Source: Rotaria sp. Silwood1
Lineage: Eukaryota; Rotifera; Eurotatoria; Philodinida; Philodinidae
NCBI GenBank assembly: GCA_905250075.1
Contig: CAJNOP010000003.1
Span: 7,102,262-7,166,261 of the forward strand
Length of the DNA: 64,000 bases
Direction of reading: 5' to 3'
Made by a program: the position numbers and the translations under genes. Position 1 is the first letter of the stretch. Every line of letters starts with the position of its first letter. Below are positions 42,366-53,100 of this stretch, piece after piece. Below the pieces are notes generated by a model that saw nothing but the letters and a program-made list of their open reading frames with translations, had not been told where the DNA came from and made no database searches.

Positions 42366-42910
42366 TTATCCTTGAGCATTAGAATTGCCTTCAATAGCAC
42401 GTTTAAATTCTTCATAATTAATATAACCATCCCGATCGAGATCTTCTTCTTTTAGTATATCATCAACAATACGAATAAGTTCATCATCAGGAAGTCGTTC
42501 GTGATGTGGAGGAGTTTGTCCTGTTGTATCATTATTATTATTAGCGTTTTCTTCTTGATGTGCATGATCAAAAGCAGCTACAATTTCTAAACCATCTAAA
42601 CGATTATCATTATTCGAATCATGTAGTTTAAAATAATAAAAATTTTGCTGTTCTGGTGTCATTTCTTCTTTTGGTTTATTTATTTGGCCTTCTAAATCAT
42701 GTCGAATATGCCTAAATTAGAAAATACAAACTTAAAATATGTTAAAAAAAAACAGAGGTCATCATACTCGACATCATGTACGTAATCTTCCATTTTTCGT
42801 GCAACATGTGGTGGTTGTCCACCCGCAGGTTGACTGCCGACATTACCATGTTCACCATGACCATCAATTCGATAAATCAATGCAAATAGAACAATAAGAA
42901 CAACACGCAT
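42366..42910 (-). CDS. MCFD2: MCFD2-like EF-hand ER-Golgi cargo receptor subunit
   Basis: Soluble partner of the lectin ERGIC-53 (LMAN1) in export of glycoproteins from the ER. Exons 42910-42768 and 42711-42366 give 162 residues in phase. A signal peptide is at 1-17 (MRVVLIVLFALIYRIDG). The segment HIRHDLEGQINKPKEEMTPE precedes EF-hand 1 (DSNNDNRLDGLE), and EF-hand 2 is DLDRDGYINYEE; both have all calcium-ligating acidic positions. The linker between them is longer and Asn/Thr-rich compared with human MCFD2. An acceptor (GTTTTAG) lies four bases before the ATG. The gene is divergent from LCLAT1 with a 406-bp gap. Confidence 0.88.
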
Positions 42911-43316
42911 ATTACTAAAACTTCAAACAAAAGAAAGATTTATGAAGTAATACGTGTCATTTGCTTTTCTTGATATACACCTTGTTTTAAATAAAATCAT
43001 TTGATTAGTCTATTGTAAAAACGAATCATATAAAAGAATAACACCCCTTTTTTTATTTCCTATAAATGCATTAATACTTTTGAAATTTTTTAAAAATTTT
43101 TAGTTTTTAATGATTATAATAAAAATCTATGAAAATAAATTTAAAATAATTCTAAAACTTATTCAAACATATTCTCGAAGAAGGAAAAATTTAATAGTAA
43201 AAATTCGTATGATTGGTCAATAAAAAGCTATAGATTATAATGAAAATGAATATTTTTATAAACAAATTATAGAATTCTTTTTGGTGAATAGATAAACAGA
43301 TTTTACTTTTAATAAA
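42911..43316. promoter_or_regulatory. Shared divergent upstream region of MCFD2 and LCLAT1
   Basis: 406 bp between two start codons in opposite directions, very AT-rich, with no coding content. It must contain both promoters, or a bidirectional one. Confidence 0.4.
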
Positions 43317-45492
43317 ATGTCATCTATAATTAATTCAATAAAAGTAGTGATTTATTATTTAATATTAGCTATTGGTGCTTGTTTTGGTGTTGTTTTTGCT
43401 CAAACACCTGCTATACCACTTATATTTTTTAATCGACGTCTCTATTTTCGTTGGTGTTCAGCAGCCATGGGTTATTATCTTTTAATGGCTACTGTATGTT
43501 GTTTTTATATTTTTATCAACGTTTTTCTATCGGTAAATTTCATTCATTAAAAATTTTTAGTGTCTTCTTGAAGATTTACTTGGAATCAAAATTGTTATTA
43601 CCGGTGATGATTTGACAAAAGATAGAAAACATTCATTAATTATATTAAATCATCGTACAAGACTTGATTGGATGTTCATCTGGATGTTACATAGTCGTTT
43701 TAAAATTTTAAAACAACTTAAAATTGTTCTTAAATCTGACCTTAAACGTATTCCTGGTCCTGGTGAGATTTTGTTTCATATTTTCTAACATAAACAAAAC
43801 GTTTTGAATTTCTTCTAGGATGGGCTATGCAACATGCTGGTTTTCTATTTCTTGATCGGATATGGGAAAAAGATCAACAAACAATAAAAAACCTTAGTGG
43901 ATATTATAAATCATGTCAATCACCACTTTCCGTATGTAATTGAAATATAATTTTCTATTCGAATATTTAAAAAGATATAAGCCATTCTATGCTTTATTTC
44001 TATACATCGAATAGAAAGAGTAAATGATATGTTTAATCTAGCAATATCAATTTTTTTTATAATTGATCTTGTTCAAGAAAACATGTACAAAATTAGAAAA
44101 AATACTTTTAGAGAAATAGAATTTTATTCGAAAATCAGATATACGTTGAAAATAACACTAATTGATATGAATTAATATGTTATCGAACTCTTAGAATTTC
44201 TACAAATTCATATATAATAACGTACTGGCTAACAACTATTATTCATCTCAAGAACGAACGATAACAGAAGCTTGATTATCGTCTCGTAGAGATAAATTTT
44301 GATGAGTTGAATGCACAACTATGTACTAACGCCTGTTAGAGTCCGTCGAGTGCAAAACTTTTGGACTCTCTCGAGCTGTACAATGAAATTTTTTCATCGA
44401 AATTAGATAGTAGTTCCGAAGATACGATAGAAATTTTTCGTTTTTTTTTTGTATTCGATGACTAATAGAGTCTATCGAACATAACATATTCGAAGCCACA
44501 CTCGACCGCGTATGGGATCAATCCAACAGGCTGTGCTCTCTATGACAAAACTCTTTTATTATTCGTATGTTTTCTATTAAATTGTAGAGTTTTCCGATAG
44601 TCTAAATGATTTATACAGTTTCACTTTTTATTTACATATTTAAAAACAAAGATATGTTACATTAAATTTAAGAAAATATTTTTTCAAATTCTTTCGAATA
44701 TTTGTATTTAAATTTAGTTATTAATTTTTCCTGAAGGAACAAATTTAACAGATGAAACTAAAACAAAAAGTAATGATTATGCAGCCAAACAAACAACTTT
44801 TAATCAATTCTATGATTATTGTCTTCATCCACGTATAAGTGGATTCACTTTTTTACTAAATACAATGCGATCAGGTTAGAGAAAAATCATAAACGAAAGA
44901 AATCAATTATGTTTTATTTAATTTTTTTCATTCAGATGAAATTCTTGATACAATTGATGATGTTACTATCGGTTATGAAGGTCTTATTCCAGAAGCAGAA
45001 ATTGATTTATTAAAAGGTCAAATACCAAAAGCAGTTCATTTTCATGTTAAACGTTATAATATAAATGATCTACCTAAAACAGATGAAGAAATTGGACAAT
45101 GGCTTCAAAATCGTTGGAATGAAAAAGAAAATCGTTTAAAAGAGTAAAAAGAAAATATTTCTCATTTTGTTAAAAATTATTTGTTCTTAATTAGATTCTA
45201 TATTAAAAAGCAATTTGATGTGCAATCAAAATATTTTAATAATAAACATATTGAGTCAAATATAAGTTTTCAACGTCGTTTAGCATTTATATTATGGTCT
45301 TTATTTATACTATTTTGGTCTTATTGTATTTTCGCATATATTAAAATAAAATTTTATGTTTTGTTAGTATGCATTTTTCATTCAATTTTGGATTCATTTG
45401 CAAATGGTTTAATTGATTTTGTTTGTCAACTTGATGCTAATTATCGACAAAATGAATTAAAACGAACAAGACCAGCAATCAAACAAGATTAG
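43317..45492 (+). CDS. LCLAT1: Lysocardiolipin acyltransferase 1-like (AGPAT family)
   Basis: ER/mitochondria-associated membrane acyltransferase that remodels cardiolipin and lysophosphatidylinositol. Exons 43317-43493, 43561-43762, 43819-43931, 44718-44874, 44936-45143 and 45195-45492 give 384 residues in phase. An N-terminal membrane span (about 10-35) is followed by the AGPAT motifs: NHRTRLDW (HX4D catalytic motif), GPGWAMQHAGFLFLDR (motif II), FPEGTNL (motif III) and LIPEAE in place of the motif IV proline region. Two C-terminal spans lie at about 310-350. The overall order matches LCLAT1/AGPAT5-type enzymes; AGPAT5 is the alternative. The third intron (786 bp) is much longer than the others (55-70 bp). 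An AATAAA directly follows the stop codon. Confidence 0.92.
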
Positions 45493-45498
45493 AATAAA
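45493..45498 (+). promoter_or_regulatory. Candidate poly(A) signal of LCLAT1
   Basis: AATAAA starts immediately after the TAG stop. The next gene's acceptor lies about 120 bases downstream. Confidence 0.4.
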
Positions 45499-45665
45499 TT
45501 CTTTCTTTTTTCTTTTTTTTTTGTTTTATATAATTCTGCTCTCATTTCCAAATATTCTTAGTCAGAAAATTTTAGTCACTTAGAATATTTATTTTTCACT
45601 AAAATCACTTTGATTTCAGATAGAAACTATTTCGAAAGGCCAAGGAAAAAAGTAACCAAGAAATC

Positions 45666-46348
45666 ATGCAGATCTTTGTAAGAACTCTGGATGATCGAAC
45701 ATTAACACTCAATGTTCAATCTGATGACACGATCAATGATGTTAAAGAAATTGTTGAACAACGTGAAGGTAAATTACAAAATTTCTCGTTTGAATGTGAA
45801 GAGGAGGAGCGATTTAAAATTTCATGAAGGCTAATTTGATTTTCTGGAGAAGCATCGTTCCCTTAGTCTTCATGTTGGATAATCTGTAATATTAAATTCA
45901 ATTGATTTTTAGGAATTCCGACTGATGAACAACGTTTAACATTAGGTGGCATTTCATTAGATGATGAATTAACACTCGATGAATGTCGTATTGAAGAGGA
46001 AAGTACACTCTATGTTTTACTTGACCTTGAAGGTGGTGGTAAAAAACGAAAGAAGAAATCCTATAGTACACCAAAGAAAAATAAACATAAACGAAAGAAA
46101 GTTAAATTGGCTGTACTTAAATATTATAAAGTAAAATAGAATAATTTTTCAATTTTCAAAATAAGAAAAAAAGAAATTTCATATATATTTTTAAGGTTGA
46201 AGATTCCGGCAAAATTCGTCGTTTACGACGTGAATGTCCATCAAAACAATGTGGCGCTGGTGTATTTATGGCAACACATCATGATCGTAATTATTGTGGC
46301 AAATGTTGTGTTACATATATGTTCAAAAAACGTGAAGAAGAAGAATAA
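45666..46348 (+). CDS. RPS27A: Ubiquitin-like/ribosomal protein eS31 fusion (RPS27A) with degenerate ubiquitin part
   Basis: Precursor of 40S ribosomal protein eS31 with an N-terminal ubiquitin fold. Exons 45666-45768, 45913-46130 and 46196-46348 give 157 residues in phase. Residues 1-76 align gap-free with ubiquitin ([24 protein letters not shown]) and end Gly-Gly at 75-76. But K6, K11, K29, K33, K48 and K63 are R, R, I, R, I and E; only K27 stays. I44 is T, R72 is D and R74 is E. From residue 77 the eS31 part is highly conserved ([32 protein letters not shown]) with the four-Cys zinc finger (CPSKQC, YCGKCC). The N-part should not be usable as ubiquitin, so it may serve only as a folding leader, as in nematode UBL-1-type fusions. 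Confidence 0.95.
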
Positions 46349-46471
46349 AATAAATAGATAGACGATGATAATTCATCATTGTTTCTTCATTTTGTTTTGT
46401 ATGAAACATCATATTTATCTTTTGTAACATCTTTTAAAAGAGAAGACTAAATAAAAAAAAAGAAATATTTG

Positions 46472-46489
46472 GGTGAAACATTTTTCACC
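46472..46489 (+). other. Perfect 7-bp stem-loop between RPS27A and SNRPF
   Basis: GGTGAAA, loop CATT, TTTCACC, located about 120 bases after the RPS27A stop and shortly before an AATAAA (46498-46503). It could help 3' end formation. It is not the histone-type stem-loop. Confidence 0.4.
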
Positions 46490-46497
46490 TTACCGTC

Positions 46498-46503
46498 AAT
46501 AAA
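46498..46503 (+). promoter_or_regulatory. Candidate poly(A) signal of RPS27A
   Basis: AATAAA lies 150 bases after the stop and 24 bases before the acceptor that precedes SNRPF. Other AATAAA copies overlap and follow the stop codon itself (46344-46354). Confidence 0.35.
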
Positions 46504-46509
46504 GAAAAC

Positions 46510-46528
46510 AATTTCCCCTGTTTTACAG
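46510..46528 (+). other. Splice acceptor in front of SNRPF (candidate trans-splice site)
   Basis: ATTTCCCCTGTTTTACAG is a strong polypyrimidine tract plus AG that ends 25 bases before the SNRPF start codon. No matching donor is evident in the short upstream spacer. This fits a spliced-leader acceptor, although a 5' UTR intron is possible. Confidence 0.45.
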
Positions 46529-46553
46529 ATTATTTTGTATTAATAAGACAAAT

Positions 46554-46897
46554 ATGGCAGCGACAGCAACACAAATGAAAACACCACTTAATCCAAGACC
46601 ATTTATTAATGAATTAGTAGGAAAGAAAATTCTTGTTCGTCTCAAATGGGGAATTACATATATCGGTAGAACAGAAGAATGAATAGGATAAATAAAAAAA
46701 CGAGATTTGTTTTTGTGTTAAATTTAGGTGTTCTTGTCAGTGTTGATCAATATATGAATGTTCAATTAGGTAATGCTGTTGAGTGTATTGATGAACAAAA
46801 CAAAGGTCCATTAGGTGAAATTCTTATTCGATGTAATAATATTCTTTACATATCAGGTATTGAAGAAACTGATGAGAATGATGATGCAATGGCTTAA
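46554..46897 (+). CDS. SNRPF: Small nuclear ribonucleoprotein F (Sm F)
   Basis: Core Sm-ring subunit of spliceosomal snRNPs. Exons 46554-46665 and 46728-46897 give 93 residues in phase. The Sm1 motif includes [18 protein letters not shown], then [16 protein letters not shown]; Sm2 is [15 protein letters not shown], with the RCNN RNA-binding turn. The start LNPRPF matches the LNPKPF of SmF, and the acidic tail (EETDENDD) is typical. The intron is 62 bp. A strong acceptor precedes the ATG, and the gap from RPS27A is only 205 bp. Confidence 0.95.
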
Positions 46898-47110
46898 TAG
46901 AAACTTAATGTTTACTGTTGTTGTTATTGTTTTTGTAGATTATATTTCTGTTTTGTTGTTTTTTTACTTGTTTTGATAAGTATGTGTGTGTTTAGATACA
47001 ATGAAGTTTAAAAAAAAACAAAAGACATCTCATTATCAGTTTTATAAATAGAAATTCTTTGATTAATATGCACATTTTAGGAATTTTATTTGAAAAGAAA
47101 AAGAGAATTA

Positions 47111-50100
47111 ATGAATTGTTTGGCATATGCTAGTTGTATACATCAATTTCAAATAAATGAGAATGGTTATATTCAAATCGATATATTCGGATATGATAAC
47201 AATATGGAAAGATTTATAAATGTCATTGAAAAACCATTAATACCATCAATGACAATGAAATTCAATAAATGTACTATTGCTGGTTCATGCTTGATTGATA
47301 AAGGTCTACTTGTTCTTTTACATCTTATTACATTGAATAGTTCAATTTTAATGTTTCTTCAATTTCAATCACGTCCATGGTCATGCCATATACTTTATAC
47401 ATTATCAATACCATTATCAATTCATGATTCAATGAAATTTCTTTCAATAAATTCCTTATTGAGTATATTTATCAATGAAGCAAAAAATCAAAATGGGTTT
47501 TATATAATTGATAATAATAAAGAAAATTTTCGAAGAAATATTGAATTTGTTCAATGTTCATTATTAACTTATATTTACTGTTATTTACATGATAATTATT
47601 ATTGGTTAATGGGTACTGAAATTGATATGAATATGCAACGAAAATTAATTAAAGTGAAGTTTATTTTTGATTTCTTTCTCATAGACAAGTATTGAAGAAA
47701 AGTGAACAGGAAATGATTCATTTGTCTAAATTCTGATGAATGAAAAAATCGACATTGAAGTTGCTAAAAATACATCATATTAAATAGCGGAAGTTGAGAT
47801 CTTCGATCAAATGAACTAATTTAGACAAAAAAATAATTCCTCTTATTATTATAAATGACTTGGTTCGTTCAACGATGTTTTGTTTCAACGCAAAACTTAT
47901 GATAGTGACTGTAAGAAAACTTTGTAAAGCTTCGTCTATGACATGGTTTACAAGCTCTTATCTCTTCTATTCTCTTTTTCAGCAACTAATTTCTATATAA
48001 TCATACTTCTAATGATTGTTGCTCACTGTATGGATATTAAGATGGAAATGGCAATATCGTTCACTACTCGATGATATACTTGATTGAATCTCAAGCTGAA
48101 TATTTGAATGTAAAATTATAAATAACGCAGAGATATAATTTGTTTTCAATGTTGGAATACTTATTACACGAGAAGAAAACTTCTTAGAAGTCCGAGATTC
48201 GCTGTATTTGATATTTATATTTATATTTTATTCTCAATCACATTTGTAAAAAAAACAACTAACAAGAATTTGAGTTTAACAGTAGATTGATTTATCATTG
48301 GGAAGGTTTGTCTTTGCTATGGGAGTATATTTCTCATATTTGTTACTTTTAAGCATGCACACAAACTGTTCGGCTCAGTTTTTGGCTAAATGAAGAAAAA
48401 TGTCCTCATCTACAGAACCACTTGAGACAACATTTGTCCTCGAATAGGTAATTGAAATAAGGAAATGATATTAGAGAATATTAAAAAGAAGGATATTAGT
48501 GACGTTATTAAACTACGTGTTAGAGTCTATCAAAAAACCTAAACCTAATGGGTATATACTTGAGTTGTTGTTCAATTTCCTTGCTATTAAACCAAACGAT
48601 TTACTGAATCATTCTCTGTTTAATTTTCAAAGGTAGATATCGTTTTATACAGTATATTGATATAGTTCATGATCAATGAAATAAGTTTGAGAGATTCAAA
48701 TTCTGTTATTGGATTTGAATGCATGCTCATTGTCGGGTTCTTATTAAAACGCCAACCATCATTTTTGGAATAACTTTCGATTGTTCATAGCTATCGAAAT
48801 TGAACTTTCGTGATTAGATAGAGCAATGTTGGAGACGCCTACCTATGCAACATTCATAAGATTCACAAAAGTTCGTCATGTGACTTTTTTGTTTAGGTCT
48901 ACTATGGTTGTTCAACTTGTTTATCTAGTCCACTTGTTACATTTAACACTAATAAATTTATTCCCATATCTCTTGCTGATAATATTCAAGACATATATGT
49001 TATTAATCATAAGCTTCAATTAAAGACTCGTTTAATTTTGGGTGATCTTATTATATCCAGTAGAGATCATCGAATTTTTACATGTCGTAATGGTACAATA
49101 TGCCATGAACTTTCAATGAATAATTTAGTTACTTCCATTCTATTATATGATACAATCGAAAATGAACGACTATTTCTTTTTATGAAAAAAGATATTCAGT
49201 CTGTTGGAATATTTAAATATGATGAAAAGCTTTTGTTAACTCCATATACAAATACAAATGAAACAGCTAATTATATTCTTATTGATGATTTTAATCAAAT
49301 AGGATGGAAACAAATATTATTTTTAAAAAGTGATTTTAATCTAAATTCATTCATGTTAACTGATTTTTCACAAATACATAGTTTTCAACAAGGATCAAAT
49401 TATGACTATAATGTCTGTAAAATTATTTTAAACAATAAAAGAACAATGAAAACAAACTAATGGTATAAATTATTCCTTTTTTTTGTCTTTTAGGCTGAAG
49501 AAAAACTTTTATCTACTGAAATGGATGATGCTGATATTCAAACTAGTCTTGCTCTTGCTCAAGATATTCTTCGAAAGAAAATCATTGTAAGAAACAAAAT
49601 ACATTTAACATACGATATACAAAAAAATTTATTTCTAAGGGTGAAGGAAACTGACTTCTTGATTTCTTTGATATCTAGTAGTTTCTATCAGTGAAAAACA
49701 GTTTTCATTTGTTCATCATGAATCTATAGAAATCATCAAAAATGCTTAAAAATGATGGAAAATCACGAGAAATCGTTAAAAGTCAAAAGCAACTACCAAG
49801 AATATTGGCAATTATTGAAAATCAATAACCTAATAAAAGTCATTAGAAATCATGAGGTTCCTTTTTGGTTTAGTACTGAAGATTTTCTATAGTTTAGAGT
49901 AAACTTCAATGATTTCTTTCATAGAAATCAGTTTGTTTCTGCTTGGTTATAGCTTTCAATTTCGGTCTTTATATTTCATTGATGAATACATTCTAGAAAG
50001 GGAAGATTTTTATTACTCTATATACCAATTTTCTCTTCTTTAAAACTACGTATGGTTTAATAGAGTGGACTATAAATAGCAGTATAATGACACATTGAAG

Positions 50101-53100
50101 TATTTCTGTTCTGATTTGCTTGAATGGGCTGATTTCTTTTGTTACTAGTAGAAAATTATTTAAAGTTTTCTTTTCATACCGATAACGTAAGTAAATATTA
50201 CTGTTAATTTATAAATTTGATCTCACTAAATAAATTTTACCTATTGTCAAGTAAAAAGATACATATAAAGGATTTCATCGATGTTTTTTTAGTTACTACC
50301 TAAATGAATAAGAAGAAGAAATCAAAATTAACTTGATAAATGATATTATATTGGTTCACATGGAAACAATTTTCAGACCTAGTTAGTTTAAAAGTTAAAA
50401 ATTACAAAATTTTGCATTTTCAACAATGGAACACTGCTTTTATGTCACGAAGTTGGTGTCCAAAGAGATGTCATTCGGCACAAATTTCAACATTTAAACT
50501 TACTAGTTTTAAAAACCTGCTCTTTACTTATGAAACACTTCATATAAACTTTTCTTACTTAACAATAGGTAGAATTACTTTAGTGAGGCTAAACATATAA
50601 CTTAACAGTAGTATTTGTTACGTTATCCGTACGAAAAAAAAAAAAACTTTAAATAAGCTTCAACGACCGAGAAAAAAGTCAGCTCATTCGAGTGAGGGTT
50701 ATTGTAGTGCTATTTATTTCGCATCTTATTACTTTACTCGTCGCGTATTAAAAAAGATCATATAGGAGGAAGGAGAAACATTTGCACAATAAAATTGCAA
50801 AATCAATATGGACTTGTGAAATAAGATCTTATTTGATTTTGGTAAACTAGTCAAAAATATTTTCAAAGATAAATTTTTATCATAATTTGAATGTCATTTG
50901 ATAAAAATTATTATTTTTTTCATGAATTCATATTCTAATCATCAAATTACTAAACAAGAGTAGTCTTTTTTTCCTCATATAATTTTACTAATGCATATAT
51001 GCCAAAAATAGATTATATATAGTTCAAAAAAAACACAAATAAAATTTCTATTAATTAATATAAAAATTAATGTTTCTGAAGATGTTTATTAAAGAGATGT
51101 AAGAATCAGCATAAGTGGTCGAATCTGGAGAGGGTTCAGCGCCTTTCAGAAATCTTTAAACTTTCTCTAGAAATCAGATAAGCTCTTATTAATAGATGAA
51201 GAAAAGATTTGCTATTGAGTTTCAAACGGAGGCTAAATCCTTTCTAAAACTATTTTCTGACTCTACCATAAATTAGCATATTATGCTGTTACTTTATGAA
51301 AACAGTGCAGAATCATTTTGTAGTTCCTTCTCTCTCTTCTTGCACAAGTTTCATCACAAGTCTGAAACATATCAGAGAAGAACGTTTTCTGACAACTTGA
51401 AAAAATTTTAACAAATTGGCTATATTGAAAAAATAAAGAAATCAACATTTTCATAGCATTATTTTTGGCATCGTTCATTATTCGATTAGTATTATAAAGA
51501 ATATTATTTTTAGAATGCGGATTTTATTGTCAATGAAGGTTATTTTCAATGTCGACAAGTCGAAAATGATATTCGAAAAATAACTAATAAATATCATGTT
51601 CCAGATCTTAGTATAAATGTAAGATAAATTTATTTAATTCTCTTACATTGTTTTCTTTCAAATAAAAATATTAGACACAAACAGAAAGTCTTCTTCAAAC
51701 TTCAAACATTTCAACGCCAGTTCTTCAATTAATTGAAACAAATTGGTTTGTCTATCGATCAAATTTATTTTTATATGTAACAATTAAAAATACTACGAAG
51801 TAAAATGTTTATATTTTTTCGTCTCCCTATTTTTTTTTAAAACACTATCTTTTTTCTTGTTAATTAGTAACATTTTCACTCCAGTATATCTATTTGGTAT
51901 TGATAAAAATTCTAATAAAATAAAATTATTTAATTTAACAACTGCTTTTCAATCATTATTAAATGAGCAAACGAACTTTAATTTAAATTCCAATTCATGT
52001 ATGACATTTATTTTAACAACATTAATTGAGTTAGATAAAGATATTGATATAGAACTTTATTTATTGATTAATGATAATAATAAACTTTTTCGTGTTGGTT
52101 CTATCAACATATTAATTGATGATCTTATTCATCCGAATAATGAACGAATATTAAAATTGAATGCATTAGAAACTGAATCAAGTTTGTTCGATTTAGTTTT
52201 TAATTTGATAATAAATTATAGTTTGTTTTTTATTAATTTAAGTCTACAGTTTAATGTATCGACAAGCATTGATTTATGTGAATACATTGTTTCGTTTGGA
52301 TTTAAATATTCAATCAACAACAACAAAATTTCAACTTATTGAACATTTTAGGCAATTATTATCAACAATTGGATTTAATCCTATTATTCATATGCCAAAT
52401 GTTTATATACGTGTGAATAAAGGAAATATTTTTGAACATGTACTTATTCATCTTGTAAATGAAGATAATTTTATTGTTGATGACTTAATTGTGCATTTCT
52501 ATGCTGAGTAAGTGACTGAAATAAAAATTATAAAATACATTTTTGATCTAAGTTAGCTAGTTTATTCAAAAAGGACCTTGCATAGTTAAACTTGAGCAAT
52601 AACTTTCACAGGGGATGAAACGGCAAGGCTGAGAAAACGAAAAAGTTATTCTATGTTTTCACGCTTGGTAGTCTAGTACAGGCTCAAATACATTCCTCCT
52701 TCCATCAGATTAATATGACTGGAGCTGCACGTCGAACTTTTTATACAAACACCAATATTGTTTGTCATATTTGGCTACTAATAATTACCTTTTCGCAATC
52801 AACCAGACTTCGGAAACGTTTCTGAAGAAACACTGAGTTTTATACAATTAAATATTGAACTATACATTGCTAATGAATTGAAGTAGGAATTCTTCATTAT
52901 AAGTGAAGAACTACGAAAAATCTGTACCAAATTAACTATAATCTACTAAAATTTTTCTTCGTCTTCGGTAACTGAAGTTACATTTCTATTAAATATTTTC
53001 AACAGTCAAGAAGCTCACAATATAACATCTTTGTTTTGTGAAATACTTCTGCTTCGCTATTAAAAGTTTTTCCAGTAAAGTAGATCAGATTATCTTTCAA

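Noticed and set aside
44330-44540. GC-richer patch in the LCLAT1 intron as a transposon
   Set aside because: Only a 7-bp inverted match (GCCTGTT/AACAGGC) and no target-site duplication were found.
46472-46489. Histone-type 3' stem-loop
   Set aside because: The stem and loop sequences do not match the histone consensus and there is no histone gene nearby. Kept only as a generic hairpin.
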